Below are positions 18,971 to 27,379 of a stretch of 64,000 nucleotides of DNA, piece after piece. A program made the position numbers and the translations under genes. Positions within the stretch are counted from its first letter, which is position 1; each line of letters opens with the position of its first letter. The stretch lies in NCBI GenBank assembly GCA_035439445.1, contig DAORKG010000006.1, positions 71,015 through 135,014 on the forward strand. Direction: 5' to 3'. The DNA is from UBA4416 sp035439445 (GTDB lineage: Bacteria; Bacteroidota; Bacteroidia; B-17B0; Aurantibacillaceae). The notes under the pieces are model-generated. The model made no database searches. It saw only the letters and a program-made list of their open reading frames with translations, and was not told where the DNA came from.

Positions 18971-19001
18971 AATTTGAGGTCGCAATTTGCGACCTCAAAT
19001 T
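18971..19001. promoter_or_regulatory. Perfect palindrome upstream of ORF6N gene (candidate operator or mobile repeat)
   Basis: Arms AATTTGAGGTCGCAA (18971-18985) and its exact reverse complement (18987-19001) around one base. Translated in frame it would read NLRSQIATSN, close to the motif encoded by the palindrome inside the ORF6N gene. It lies about 65 bp upstream of that gene's start. Confidence 0.6.
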
Positions 19002-19007
19002 TGGAAT

Positions 19008-19093
19008 CGTCATTGCGAACGAAGTGAAGCAATCTCAAACATCGTATATCTATATGGCATGAGATTGCTTCGTCATTTCTCCTCGTAATGACG
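19008..19093. repeat. Dispersed imperfect inverted repeat
   Basis: Left arm begins CGTCATTGCGAACGAAGTG (from 19008) and runs to AGCAATCTCA at 19037. Right arm begins TGAGATTGCTTCGTC (19060) and ends TCGTAATGACG (19093). Related CGTCATTGCGAG pieces occur at about 32293 and 35403. It lies between the ORF6N gene and the TauE gene, near the 3' end of the latter. Confidence 0.75.
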
Positions 19094-19098
19094 ATAAA

Positions 19099-19899
19099 TT
19101 AAAAATAAACTTTCAACACATCATATCCATATTTTAAAATCATAATGGATACAATTACTAAAAAGATGATGCGCACAAAACCATTTCCTTTTTTTAGGGC
19201 TAAGTGGCTGCCAATATAACTTCCTATGATGTTAAATATTGCCATTAAAATTGCTAATGGTAAAATGTAGTTGCCTTCTTTAATAAATACAATTAGTGCA
19301 GAGATATTGGTAACGCAGTTTACAATTTTTGCATAGGCCGATGCCTTTACAAATTCAAAGCCTAAAACCACTACAAAGCCTAATACAAAAAAGCTTCCGG
19401 TACCGGGACCAAAAAAACCATCATAAAATCCAACGATTAAACCAATACATGCGCCATACAACATTTGTTTAGTAAGCGTTAATTCCTTTGTTTTAATAGC
19501 GCCTAAATCTTTTTTAATAAAGGTGTAAACGGCAATTACAATGAGTATGACTAAGATGAGTGGCTTTAATAAATTGCTATCAATATGATTGATAATTTGC
19601 GCACCTAGATATGAGGAAATAAAACAGCTAAGTGCAATCACAAAGAGCAGTTTGTAGTTGATGGTTATTTTTTTAGCGTACTTAAAAGCAGCAATGGAAG
19701 TGCCCGAGAGCGCTGCTATTTTGTTAGTTCCGAATAATACCGGTAAAGGCATTTTGGGAAACGTAATTAATAGAAATGGCGTTTGTATTAAGCCGCCGCC
19801 GCCCACAACAGCATCAATAAAACCGGCTAAAAAAGCAGATAGCGATAACAGAATAATAGTTAGTAAACCATATTCGTTATATAAATTACTTAAACTCAT
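19099..19899 (-). CDS. TauE/SafE (TSUP) family membrane permease
   Basis: 266 residues with about eight hydrophobic helices. Family signatures are FLAGFIDAVVGGGGLIQTP near the N terminus and IVGFYDGFFGPGTGSFFVLGF in the middle, the two-repeat pattern of TauE/SafE transporters. The family exports or imports small sulfur-containing or organic anions across the inner membrane; the substrate here is unknown. The gene is bracketed by two different dispersed inverted repeats (19008-19093 and 19925-19996), so it appears to be a single-gene unit. Confidence 0.92.
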   Translation of the reverse strand: MSLSNLYNEYGLLTIILLSLSAFLAGFIDAVVGGGGLIQTPFLLITFPKMPLPVLFGTNKIAALSGTSIAAFKYAKKITINYKLLFVIALSCFISSYLGAQIINHIDSNLLKPLILVILIVIAVYTFIKKDLGAIKTKELTLTKQMLYGACIGLIVGFYDGFFGPGTGSFFVLGFVVVLGFEFVKASAYAKIVNCVTNISALIVFIKEGNYILPLAILMAIFNIIGSYIGSHLALKKGNGFVRIIFLVIVSIMILKYGYDVLKVYF

Positions 19900-19924
19900 G
19901 TGGTGTTTTGATTTTATTAAAGTT

Positions 19925-19996
19925 TGTCAGTTCAAGCGAAGTCGAGAACCAGAAAGTAATCACAAAGAACGCTTCTCGACTACGCTCGAAGTGACA
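19925..19996. repeat. Dispersed inverted repeat (TTCTCGACT...GCTCGAA type)
   Basis: Left arm TGTCAGTTCAAGCGAAGTCG (from 19925) continues to GAGAAC. The right arm is TTCTCGACTACGCTCGAAGT followed by GACAG. A half copy reading TTCTCGACTTCGCTCGAACT is seen at about 47081. This is a non-coding palindromic repeat between TauE and the PpiD-like gene. Confidence 0.7.
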
Positions 19997-20002
19997 GATT
20001 AT

Positions 20003-20038
20003 AAAAAAACTCCTACCAAATTTAGTAGGAGTTTTTTT
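20003..20038 (-). terminator. Terminator of the PpiD-like gene
   Basis: Arms ACTCCTAC (20009-20016) and GTAGGAGT (20025-20032) flanked by seven A and seven T. On the minus strand it lies 17 bp past the stop of the 20056-22215 gene. Confidence 0.85.
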
Positions 20039-20055
20039 ATAATTTATTTATTTTC

Positions 20056-22215
20056 TTAGAAATCAAATTTACCTCTGTGATCTTCGATGTTTGCTTTTTC
20101 TTTTAAAGCATCAAACATTTCATAATCAACTCTTCCGCCATTCATTCTTTCAATCTCTTGTTGTTTACCTTTAAATTCTTTTGGTAAAGCAGGCTCATTA
20201 ACTGAAGCAACGCTTACAATAAATACACCGTTATCACCTTTAATAGCTTTGCTGGTAACACCTGCCTTCATTGATGTAGCAGTTCCAATTAATGCGTCTT
20301 CTCTTCCAATAGCTGCTACATTGTATGATGAGAATGTTAAATTATCTGCTTTTTCAGCAGTTAATCCCATTTTTGAAGCAATGTCATCAATTGATTTAGA
20401 AGCACCTGCTTTTGTTTCAAATTCTTTAATAAATGCTTCTGCTTTTTTATCACGGATTGCTTTAGCAGTTACATCATCTTTTACTTCTTCTAAAGGAGCA
20501 ATACCTTTTTCTTTAATAGATACTAAGTTTGCAACTACAAATCTGTCTTTAAATTCAAACACTGGAGATACTTCGCCTTTTTTAGCTTTGTAAACCCAAC
20601 GTACTAAATCTTTTGCTCCTTCTAAACCAGGTAATGCTTTATCACCTTCTTTAATATTATCAGCAATACGCTTGTTTAATTTTTCAGTTTCTACACCTTT
20701 ATTAAATGCTTCTGCTGTGGTGTTTTTACCTGCAAAGTCGCTGGCAATTTTATAGTACTCTTGATTTGTTTCGTTGCTTGGAGAAATTAATTTAGAAATT
20801 TGAGCAACAGTGTATGAGTTGTGACGAGTTTTAGAAACATTTAATACCTCAATAATATGGTAACCAAATTGAGTTGGAACAACAGTGATGTTGCCCACAG
20901 TTCCTAATAAACCTGCATTTTTAAATGGCTCTACAAATCCTTTGTTCTCATCAAACCAACCGTAGTCTCCACCTTTGTCAATAGAACCCATATCATCTGA
21001 TATTGTTTTCACTAAAGTATCAAACTTAACAGCTTTAGCTTTTAATAATACCAATAAACTATCTGCAATACGTTTAGCAACTTCAGGTGTGCGTTGTGTT
21101 TGCGTTTTTTGACTTTGTAAACCAATTAAGATGTGACGCACTTTAGCAGAGTCTGCTACCGATTTTACATCTGTTAATTTGTATACTTTAAAGAAAGTAC
21201 CTTCTGTATATGGGCCGTAAACAGTTCCTTTAGCAGCCGTGTAAACTGTAGAGTCAGGAACAATCATGTTCTTTTTACCATAATTTGCAATTGATACCAC
21301 ACCACCTTCGCTTTCTTGAGCGATGTAAGATGAATCATCTGCGGCTGTAGTTTTAGTTTTAAATTCTTCTGTTACTCTTTGTGCATCTTTTAATAAAGCT
21401 TCGTAGTCTGCTTTAGAAGGTAAAACATCATACGCAACGTACTCAATTTTACGAGATGGTTCAGATACTTTATAATTGTTTTGGTGTTTGTTATAGTAGT
21501 TTGTAATATCTTCTTCAGTTACTTTTACAGTAGAGTCAGATACATCTGAGTAACGTTTAATCACAAATGATGCATTTACTTGTTTGTTTTGAGCAATAAA
21601 CGCATCTTTAGCTTCAGCTGTTGTTACATACAAACCTTTTTTAATTAAGTTATTATATTTTTCAGCAGCACGAACTTCTAAAATAGATTTCTCTAATTGT
21701 TTCCAGAATTGCTCTTGCTCAGCATTCATTTGACCAACCCATTGATTTAATTTTACTAAATCCAATGAACCATCAGGTTTTGAGAAACCCTCATAAACTC
21801 TTCCGGTTTGTTGGTCGGTTAACTGTTGAATAACGTATTGATGAGGATGAACCAACATTAAGTCATATAACTCATCTTCAGAAACAGTGATTCCTAATTT
21901 TTTGTATTGAACTTTAACAACTTTATCGTTAATTAACTGACTCCAAACCGACTCAACGATTTGTTCTTTCATTTTATCGTCAATTTGCGCATTAGGATTT
22001 TGCTTTTGTATTTGAGCAATTTGTTCATTTACTTTTGCACTAAATGCTGTATAATCAATTTTATCACCAGCTATTTCACCCACATTTAAATCCTGGTTAG
22101 AAAATAAAGCTCCACCGGAACCTAATAAACTTTCTAAAATAAAAATCACTAAGGCTAAACCAACGATTCCAACCAAAAGACCTGTCTTGCTACGTATTTT
22201 TTCTAAAACGCTCAT
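20056..22215 (-). CDS. PpiD-like membrane-anchored peptidylprolyl isomerase (SurA_N/parvulin)
   Basis: 719 residues. One N-terminal membrane anchor (GLLVGIVGLALVIFILESLL, about 12-31) is followed by a SurA-like chaperone region (QIVESVWSQLINDKVVKVQYKKLGITVSEDELYDLM). A parvulin domain starts near AKVRHILIGL (about residue 360) and includes KGGDYGWFDENKGFVEPFKNA and FGYHIIEVL. C-terminal helical and second-domain regions follow. PpiD-type proteins help fold exported proteins at the periplasmic face of the inner membrane. It has its own -7 element (22239-22246) and hairpin terminator, so it is probably monocistronic. Confidence 0.9.
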   Translation of the reverse strand: MSVLEKIRSKTGLLVGIVGLALVIFILESLLGSGGALFSNQDLNVGEIAGDKIDYTAFSAKVNEQIAQIQKQNPNAQIDDKMKEQIVESVWSQLINDKVVKVQYKKLGITVSEDELYDLMLVHPHQYVIQQLTDQQTGRVYEGFSKPDGSLDLVKLNQWVGQMNAEQEQFWKQLEKSILEVRAAEKYNNLIKKGLYVTTAEAKDAFIAQNKQVNASFVIKRYSDVSDSTVKVTEEDITNYYNKHQNNYKVSEPSRKIEYVAYDVLPSKADYEALLKDAQRVTEEFKTKTTAADDSSYIAQESEGGVVSIANYGKKNMIVPDSTVYTAAKGTVYGPYTEGTFFKVYKLTDVKSVADSAKVRHILIGLQSQKTQTQRTPEVAKRIADSLLVLLKAKAVKFDTLVKTISDDMGSIDKGGDYGWFDENKGFVEPFKNAGLLGTVGNITVVPTQFGYHIIEVLNVSKTRHNSYTVAQISKLISPSNETNQEYYKIASDFAGKNTTAEAFNKGVETEKLNKRIADNIKEGDKALPGLEGAKDLVRWVYKAKKGEVSPVFEFKDRFVVANLVSIKEKGIAPLEEVKDDVTAKAIRDKKAEAFIKEFETKAGASKSIDDIASKMGLTAEKADNLTFSSYNVAAIGREDALIGTATSMKAGVTSKAIKGDNGVFIVSVASVNEPALPKEFKGKQQEIERMNGGRVDYEMFDALKEKANIEDHRGKFDF

Positions 22216-22238
22216 ATTTGTTTATAATTTAAGGAATG

Positions 22239-22246
22239 CAAAGATA
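22239..22246 (-). promoter_or_regulatory. Bacteroidota -7 element upstream of PpiD-like gene
   Basis: Minus-strand TATCTTTG matches TAnnTTTG, 23 bp before the ATG of the PpiD-like gene. A TTTTTC stretch upstream is a weak -33 candidate. Confidence 0.5.
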
Positions 22247-22270
22247 AAATTATTGCTGAAAAACGAAAAA

Positions 22271-23602
22271 TTAATCCAAAATAATTTTGGAGGCTAATTC
22301 CTGTGCCTGAACCCTGATTTCGGGCACTGCCACGCTTTCCCATAAAATACCTTTAAGGGTTGGTCCTAAGGTATAAAGTCCTGCCGAAATTTGCCCATCT
22401 TTTTGAGCATCAATGCCATATTTTAGTGGGTCGGGAGCTAATAATTGCTTACTCACCAAATCCTGAATTAATGGCGATTTTAAGCGGCTGTAATCCGATT
22501 CAGGCCCTGTGCAATTTATAATTAATTGAGTATGAAGTGTTTGTTTAGATTCTTGAGCAGTAGAATAGGTAATTTTGAAGGCTTTTTCCAGTAAACTAAT
22601 GTTTGAAATGCGGCCTTTTAGTAATTCCAATTGCCCACTAGCTACTAAGTCGTTAAAAATAGCCATGCTTTGTGCAGGAGCTCGGTGTCTTGCCACTCCC
22701 CATTTATGACGCAAATGCCTTAAAAATTGCTGTTTTTCTTTTAACGAAAATTGTAGCCATAAACGCTGTAAATGCGGACGCATCGAATCGATAACACTAT
22801 GCGGATTGAGCTGTTGTTTTTTGGCTTTTTTGAGTTGTTGATTCACCAGTTTTACCAAATCAGGTAAGCGATAAGATTTGTTGGCATCTATAAATGGTTC
22901 TACTGATGGAAGTGGAATTTCTTGGTGCGCTTGTGGGATGTAGGCATGTGGCGAAATCACGGCGATTTTACCCTTGTATCCATAGCGGTTCAAACTTCCA
23001 ATAATATCAATCATGGTGAGACCCGAACCAATAATGGTAACATGTTGCTGCTGCTGAACCTGCATTGTAAGCTGCACATTGTAGGGATTTTGAAAATAGT
23101 TTTTAGAGTTGATAAACTCCTGTGCTTGTGATTTTGGGTGTGCCGGTAAAAAATTACCTAATCCTAAAATTACTTTTTGAACTAGATAGGTTTGAGATGT
23201 TTTTATTTCAAAACCATCAGTTGTTTTATTGATGCTTTTAACTTCTTCAGCTATGAGCTGAAGTGTAATATGTGGATTGCTGTGTTTTAACGTTTCAAAG
23301 GAATGCAGCACATATTCGCCAAATAATTTGCGTGGTACAAAATCTTTAGCATTGTATGTTGGATGAAATTGTTGAAGCCAGTTTACAAAATGCAAAGGTT
23401 CATCAGGGAAAATGAACATATTTTCGGCACGCACGTTTAGCAAATGTTCTGCATCAAATGTATTGTAGGCGTAGCCTTTGCCGTATTTATTTTGAGTATC
23501 GAACCAAAAAACAGTTAGTGGTTGTTTGCACTGTTTAATAAGTTGCAAAACAGTTAGTGTTCCACTTATACCGCCACCTACAATGGCAATGCTGTTTGTC
23601 AT
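22271..23602 (-). CDS. FAD/NAD(P)-binding oxidoreductase, YdhS-like family
   Basis: 443 residues. It has an N-terminal FAD-binding Rossmann motif (IAIVGGGISGTLTVLQL) and then the family pattern YGKGYAYNTFDAEHLLNVRAENM. A second dinucleotide-binding motif follows (HVTIIGSGLTMIDIIGSL, about residues 185-203). The layout matches the FAD-NAD(P)-binding PF13454/YdhS-like group; the substrate is unknown. Its start overlaps the stop of the upstream small membrane gene by 4 bp (ATGA), so they are translationally coupled at the 3' end of a minus-strand cluster. Confidence 0.85.
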   Translation of the reverse strand: MTNSIAIVGGGISGTLTVLQLIKQCKQPLTVFWFDTQNKYGKGYAYNTFDAEHLLNVRAENMFIFPDEPLHFVNWLQQFHPTYNAKDFVPRKLFGEYVLHSFETLKHSNPHITLQLIAEEVKSINKTTDGFEIKTSQTYLVQKVILGLGNFLPAHPKSQAQEFINSKNYFQNPYNVQLTMQVQQQQHVTIIGSGLTMIDIIGSLNRYGYKGKIAVISPHAYIPQAHQEIPLPSVEPFIDANKSYRLPDLVKLVNQQLKKAKKQQLNPHSVIDSMRPHLQRLWLQFSLKEKQQFLRHLRHKWGVARHRAPAQSMAIFNDLVASGQLELLKGRISNISLLEKAFKITYSTAQESKQTLHTQLIINCTGPESDYSRLKSPLIQDLVSKQLLAPDPLKYGIDAQKDGQISAGLYTLGPTLKGILWESVAVPEIRVQAQELASKIILD

Positions 23603-23808
23603 TTTCGGGGTTCGTTATTGTTTAATCTGTCTTGATTTTTACGTTGGTATCGGCGCAATAAATACATGATGGTAGAAATTAAAAACACAAATGTAAAATA
23701 CAGCGCACTGTCGTTATCTTTTGTGATTAAAAAATATACGGCAATGCCGGCGCAAGCTAATGCTGTTATTAACCAAATGGTTTCAAGTATTCTAAAAAAT
23801 TTATGCAT
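23599..23808 (-). CDS. Small two-helix membrane protein
   Basis: 69 residues, no recognised family. It has two hydrophobic helices (about 9-27 and 34-51) and a basic, Asn/Arg-rich C-terminal tail (RRYQRKNQDRLNNNEPRK). It follows lptC with a 1-bp gap and overlaps the next gene by 4 bp, so it belongs to the same transcription unit. Its role is unknown. Confidence 0.7.
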   Translation of the reverse strand: MHKFFRILETIWLITALACAGIAVYFLITKDNDSALYFTFVFLISTIMYLLRRYQRKNQDRLNNNEPRK

Positions 23809-23809
23809 G

Positions 23810-24376
23810 TTATAAATTGCTATCGTCTATTCTAATAGAGCCAGTAATTTCTTTTATTTCGTATTGTGTAAAATCCTGATTGGCCTCTAAACCATTACCC
23901 ATAATAATTTCTTTGGCGGTGGTTATTTTCACGAATTTGTCTGAGATAATTTTTTTGCGTTGTTCATCCCAAATCAAATGTTCGGTATTTAGTTTTTCGC
24001 CATTTACGTTTACTACTTCCACATTATATTTTACTTCCATGCGTTTGCTTTTTTCGTAACGCACGCCATAATCTGCTTTTAGTGTAGTAGCTTCTTTACC
24101 TTTCTCGTCATAAAAAATAACATACAAGCCTTTAGGCATAATGGTTACCGGTTCTTTTACATTCTTCTCATACTTTTGCATTTGAGGAGTTTGTAATTTT
24201 ATTTTTAAGATAGTAGAATCGGAGTAGAGCATGGTAACACCGCTACCTGTTAAATCGGGCATCACTGTTTTTTTACCCAGTGCCATGATCTCGTTTCTGT
24301 CGGTTTCGCACGACACACAAAACAATGCTATTATCGCAACAGATAATAGTAATTGTATGTGTTTAACTAAAGTCAT
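23810..24376 (-). CDS. lptC: LptC-like LPS export periplasmic protein
   Basis: 188 residues. The N terminus has a signal segment with a Cys in FCVSCETD, so it may be a lipoprotein in this group. The rest is a beta-rich LptC/OstA-like fold (VYSD-type YSDSTILKIKLQTPQM, LKADYGVRYEKSKRMEVKYNVEVVNVNGEKLNTEHLIWDEQRKKI). LptC links the LptBFG transporter to the periplasmic LptA bridge in LPS transport. It lies 10 bp downstream of an outer-membrane protein gene in the coaX cluster. Confidence 0.85.
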   Translation of the reverse strand: MTLVKHIQLLLSVAIIALFCVSCETDRNEIMALGKKTVMPDLTGSGVTMLYSDSTILKIKLQTPQMQKYEKNVKEPVTIMPKGLYVIFYDEKGKEATTLKADYGVRYEKSKRMEVKYNVEVVNVNGEKLNTEHLIWDEQRKKIISDKFVKITTAKEIIMGNGLEANQDFTQYEIKEITGSIRIDDSNL

Positions 24377-24386
24377 GGATTAACTA

Positions 24387-25850
24387 TTAATCGTATTTAT
24401 ATTTAACAAACCAGCGTTTATTAAATGTAAAGCCTAATACCAAACGTACGTAGTCTTCTTGCAATAAATTATTACTAACAGTTCCCATTTTGCCATATTG
24501 AGCCGAAATGTTTACTACTGCAATATCATCAAAACGGCCAATACCAACAGGTAAACCTAAACCGGCTGATACAAAAGCATTGCCAATACGTGTGTTTTTA
24601 ATATCTAAATAACCATCAGAGTAAGATACACCTAAACGGTATTGCACACGTTTAATGTAGTTGGAGTTACCAAATGCTAACTTGTTTGGTACCCAGTTTA
24701 AGCCTGCTGAAACACGATAGCTGTTTTTAAACTCATTGGTTGGTGCATCAAAATATTTAAATGTATTCCAATTGGTAGTGGCAGCATCCAACAACACTGT
24801 TAGCTTTTCGCCTTTTTTAACCGATAAGCCTAAACCCATTTCTAATGGTAAAGTAATAGTACCTGTGTTGTTTTGCGAATTTAAAATCGTGTCTTTTGGT
24901 CTTTCAATTCCAAATCCATCGATAGCATAATTATAAATAATGTTGTTTTGTTTTGCACTTATGCCCGCCGGAGTATTTACAAAGAAACCAAAACCAACAT
25001 TAAGTTTTTCTTTTAGCAATCTTCTTTTGCCATGAGATTTTACTGAGTCGATAGTGAAATGCGTTTGTAAACCACCATTAAATGCAAAGTCAGATACCTG
25101 AACAGAGCGTTGTCTTTTTGAGTTAAAGTAAGTGATACTTCCAGGATAAATCACATCAGTTACTTGATTAATGGTTCCAAATAAATAGTTACCGCTAACA
25201 CCGATGGCTAATTCGGATAATAATTGTTTGCCAAACTTTTTGCGCTTGTACTTTGCTGTTTCTTGATGTGCAATCAATGTATCAGCATAAGCAGATTTAT
25301 AAAATTTGAGTGCTTTATTACGGAAAGGTTTTACTCCAAATCCTAAAAATGCTTTATTAATCCCACCATCTCCCTGAAAAATATAGGTCATATTACCCAC
25401 ATTTGGGTCGGCTTGGATAGAAGTGATTTTATAACCCACAGTACTGTATGGCATAATACCAAAAGCAGCGCCACCAAAGCGTTTTAGCGGAAAGCCTACT
25501 GAACCATAAGAGAAATTGATGTTTTTCTTTTTAATAGAAGAAGCCTCGCTGCTGATTTTTGTGAATTGTGCCTGACCTCCTAACTCAAATGTACTTAATC
25601 TTAAGCCTGCTAAACCGGCAGGGTTTGCAGCATTAATAAAAAATGGAGCAATACTATCCTGATGATAAGCTATAAACGAACCGCCCATGGCTGCCGGAGT
25701 AGCAAAAGTTTGTAAATTGATTTCACCTAAACCGTAACGAGAGTAAGGACTAGATGTAAGAATTTGTGCGTATGAAAAAGTGCTTAGGCATACCAATGCC
25801 ATTGCAATTAAGGTTCTTTTTATAAAAGTAATATGGTTATTTTTTTTCAA
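24387..25850 (-). CDS. Outer-membrane beta-barrel protein, uncharacterised
   Basis: 487 residues with a signal peptide (ending STFSYAQ). The N-terminal mature part (SSPYSRYGLGEINLQTFATPAAMGGSFIAYH, INAANPAGLAGL) matches a pattern I know from Bacteroidota OmpP1/FadL-like barrels. The rest is many alternating strands ending in aromatic residues (GFTFNKRWFVKYKYD). It starts 14 bp inside the end of coaX and lies between coaX and lptC; this placement suggests an envelope role, but function is not established. Confidence 0.8.
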   Translation of the reverse strand: MKKNNHITFIKRTLIAMALVCLSTFSYAQILTSSPYSRYGLGEINLQTFATPAAMGGSFIAYHQDSIAPFFINAANPAGLAGLRLSTFELGGQAQFTKISSEASSIKKKNINFSYGSVGFPLKRFGGAAFGIMPYSTVGYKITSIQADPNVGNMTYIFQGDGGINKAFLGFGVKPFRNKALKFYKSAYADTLIAHQETAKYKRKKFGKQLLSELAIGVSGNYLFGTINQVTDVIYPGSITYFNSKRQRSVQVSDFAFNGGLQTHFTIDSVKSHGKRRLLKEKLNVGFGFFVNTPAGISAKQNNIIYNYAIDGFGIERPKDTILNSQNNTGTITLPLEMGLGLSVKKGEKLTVLLDAATTNWNTFKYFDAPTNEFKNSYRVSAGLNWVPNKLAFGNSNYIKRVQYRLGVSYSDGYLDIKNTRIGNAFVSAGLGLPVGIGRFDDIAVVNISAQYGKMGTVSNNLLQEDYVRLVLGFTFNKRWFVKYKYD

Positions 25851-26565
25851 GATTGTAATTTAAAATATCGTTAAGGCCTTTTAAAACTAAATTTTGGTGG
25901 GCAAAGATGCTATTTTTTAATCGTTTTGCCAAGTATTCGTTATCGCCACCTGTTAAAACACAAGTTACAGAAGGATATTGCACCTTATACTCATTAATAA
26001 TGCCATCTATTTCGGCTACCGAACCATTTAAAACACCCGACAGAATGGAGTTTTGAGTATTGGTGCCCACTAATTCGTCAAAATCTTTATCCAGTTCAAT
26101 TAATGGGAGTTTGCTGGTAAAATGCTCTAAGGCTTTAAAACGCATTTGGAGTCCGGGAGAAATTGCGCCGCCTAAATACTCGTTTTTGGCATTTGTGAAA
26201 TTGTATTTAATACATGTTCCGGCATCAATTACCAGTACATCTTGGTTGGGATACATGGTGTTTGCGCCTATAGAAGCCGCAATTCTATCCGAACCAAGGG
26301 TAGAGGCAGAGTGATATAAATTAAGAACCGGTATTTTGGTTTGATGAGTATATATTAAAGTAGGTATTATGGAATTGAGGGCGGTATAAAACAGCTCCAA
26401 ATCATCAACTACACTGCCAATAATGGCATTTTGTGCTTGTTTAATAAAAGTTAAGTCGTTAAGCAGCTCGCTCACGGAGTCGTAAATGCGCAGTTCAAAA
26501 AGTTGATTTTCTTTGAACAATGCGGCTTTTACGCGTGTATTTCCTATATCTATAACTAAATTCAA
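25837..26565 (-). CDS. coaX: Type III pantothenate kinase CoaX
   Basis: 242 residues, usual length. ATP-binding phosphate-1 motif MNLVIDIGNTRVKAALF at the N terminus, catalytic VIDAGTCIKYNFTN (about 110-124), GGAISPGLQMR and LTGGD near the C terminus. It phosphorylates pantothenate as the first step of coenzyme A synthesis. It is the first gene of the minus-strand cluster coaX / outer-membrane protein / lptC / small membrane protein / FAD oxidoreductase (26565 to 22271), with overlaps or gaps of 10 bp or less. Confidence 0.95.
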   Translation of the reverse strand: MNLVIDIGNTRVKAALFKENQLFELRIYDSVSELLNDLTFIKQAQNAIIGSVVDDLELFYTALNSIIPTLIYTHQTKIPVLNLYHSASTLGSDRIAASIGANTMYPNQDVLVIDAGTCIKYNFTNAKNEYLGGAISPGLQMRFKALEHFTSKLPLIELDKDFDELVGTNTQNSILSGVLNGSVAEIDGIINEYKVQYPSVTCVLTGGDNEYLAKRLKNSIFAHQNLVLKGLNDILNYNLEKK

Positions 26566-26629
26566 GATTTATAAAAGTAACTAAATACAGTGTATCACAA
26601 AATCTATTTAAGTTTTTTTAATATTTCTT

Positions 26630-26659
26630 TTTGTAGTATAAATATTTCTATTAAATTTG
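26630..26659 (+). promoter_or_regulatory. Promoter of tRNA-Phe
   Basis: TTTG (26630-26633), 18-bp spacer and TAAATTTG (26652-26659) match the Bacteroidota TTTG-N19-TAnnTTTG promoter. The tRNA begins 28 bp after the -7 box. This is the best-formed promoter in the window. Confidence 0.7.
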
Positions 26660-26687
26660 CAGCCCAATCTGGTTAAAACCGGATGAT

Positions 26688-26763
26688 GGTACCTTAGCTC
26701 AGTCGGTAGAGCAACAGACTGAAAATCTGTGTGTCCCTGGTTCGATTCCTGGAGGTACCACCA
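26688..26763 (+). tRNA. tRNA-Phe (GAA), CCA encoded
   Basis: A full cloverleaf can be read: acceptor GGTACCT / AGGTACC, D arm GCTCAGTCGGTAGAGC, anticodon stem ACAGA/TCTGT with loop CTGAAAA (anticodon GAA), and T arm CCTGG-TTCGATT-CCTGG. Discriminator A at 26760 and an encoded CCA at 26761-26763. Only tRNA seen in the window. Confidence 0.97.
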
Positions 26764-26821
26764 TAAAGCAGAAAAGTCCCCTTTCGTTAACACGTAAGGG
26801 GACTTTCGCTTTATGGTGGTA
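26754..26821 (+). terminator. Large hairpin that includes the tRNA 3' end
   Basis: Inner arms AAAGTCCCCTT (26773-26783) and AAGGGGACTTT (26796-26806). Outer arms GTACCACCATAAAGC (26754-26768) and GCTTTATGGTGGTAC (26807-26821) pair perfectly, so the last bases of the tRNA are repeated in inverted orientation downstream. The inner part could end tRNA transcription, though no long T run follows. Confidence 0.7.
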
Positions 26822-26875
26822 CGAAGCGAACGCAGTTCTGCTTCAGTTCCACTTAATAAAATTAATATTTTGAAA

Positions 26876-27199
26876 ATGCATTTACCTTATTGTGTTTACA
26901 TATTATTTAGTAAAAAAGATTTTTTACTGTACATCGGCTTTTCGTCGAATCTTGAAGCAAGAGTAAAACGCCATAATGCAGGTGGAAATAAAAGTACAGC
27001 AAACCGAACACCATTAGAATTAATTTTTTGTGAGTATTATCTTTTTGAAGAAGATGCTAGAAAAAGAGAATTGTATTTTAAAACTACCATGGGCAAAAAA
27101 GCAATTAAACTAATGTTGAGGTCTACTTTAGAAAAACTAGGATATAAGGGATCTTTAATTCCATTGCAAATATTGCACGATGATGCTGAGGATGAATAA
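26876..27199 (+). CDS. GIY-YIG endonuclease-domain protein
   Basis: 107 residues from ATG 26876; the open frame extends upstream to 26813 into the tRNA-proximal hairpin, so the ATG is preferred. Motifs: VYIL (7-10), YIGFS (19-23), Arg in EARVKRH (about 29), and Glu in KRELYFK (about 65). This is the short single-domain UvrC/YhbQ-like form. It lies 113 bp downstream of tRNA-Phe. Such small genes may act in DNA repair or be remnants of mobile endonucleases; the sequence does not decide. Confidence 0.9.
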   Translation: MHLPYCVYILFSKKDFLLYIGFSSNLEARVKRHNAGGNKSTANRTPLELIFCEYYLFEEDARKRELYFKTTMGKKAIKLMLRSTLEKLGYKGSLIPLQILHDDAEDE

Positions 27200-27344
27200 C
27201 AGGTTTTAAACTATTTTCAGCTGTGGGACTAAAGGAACTGGCGTTGCTGAATCCTGGATTAATTAGTTATTTATCTTTAGTACATGTGCACTACTTTTTA
27301 CGCCTTGTTTGCAGTGAGGCAGGGCCAAAAAGTAAACAAAAAAC

Positions 27345-27372
27345 TTAAACTCCGATAGCTATCGGAGTTTAA
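27345..27372 (-). terminator. Palindromic terminator of the TonB/LytS/LytTR operon
   Basis: Perfect 28-bp palindrome with halves TTAAACTCCGATAG and CTATCGGAGTTTAA. On the minus strand it follows the LytTR stop and is followed by a T run (AAGTTTTTTG). It contains the CCGATAGCTATCGG core that recurs at 32330, 35437 and 46487. The 27200-27344 stretch contains only a fragment resembling the dispersed repeat at 35770. Confidence 0.75.
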
Positions 27373-27379
27373 AATAGAT

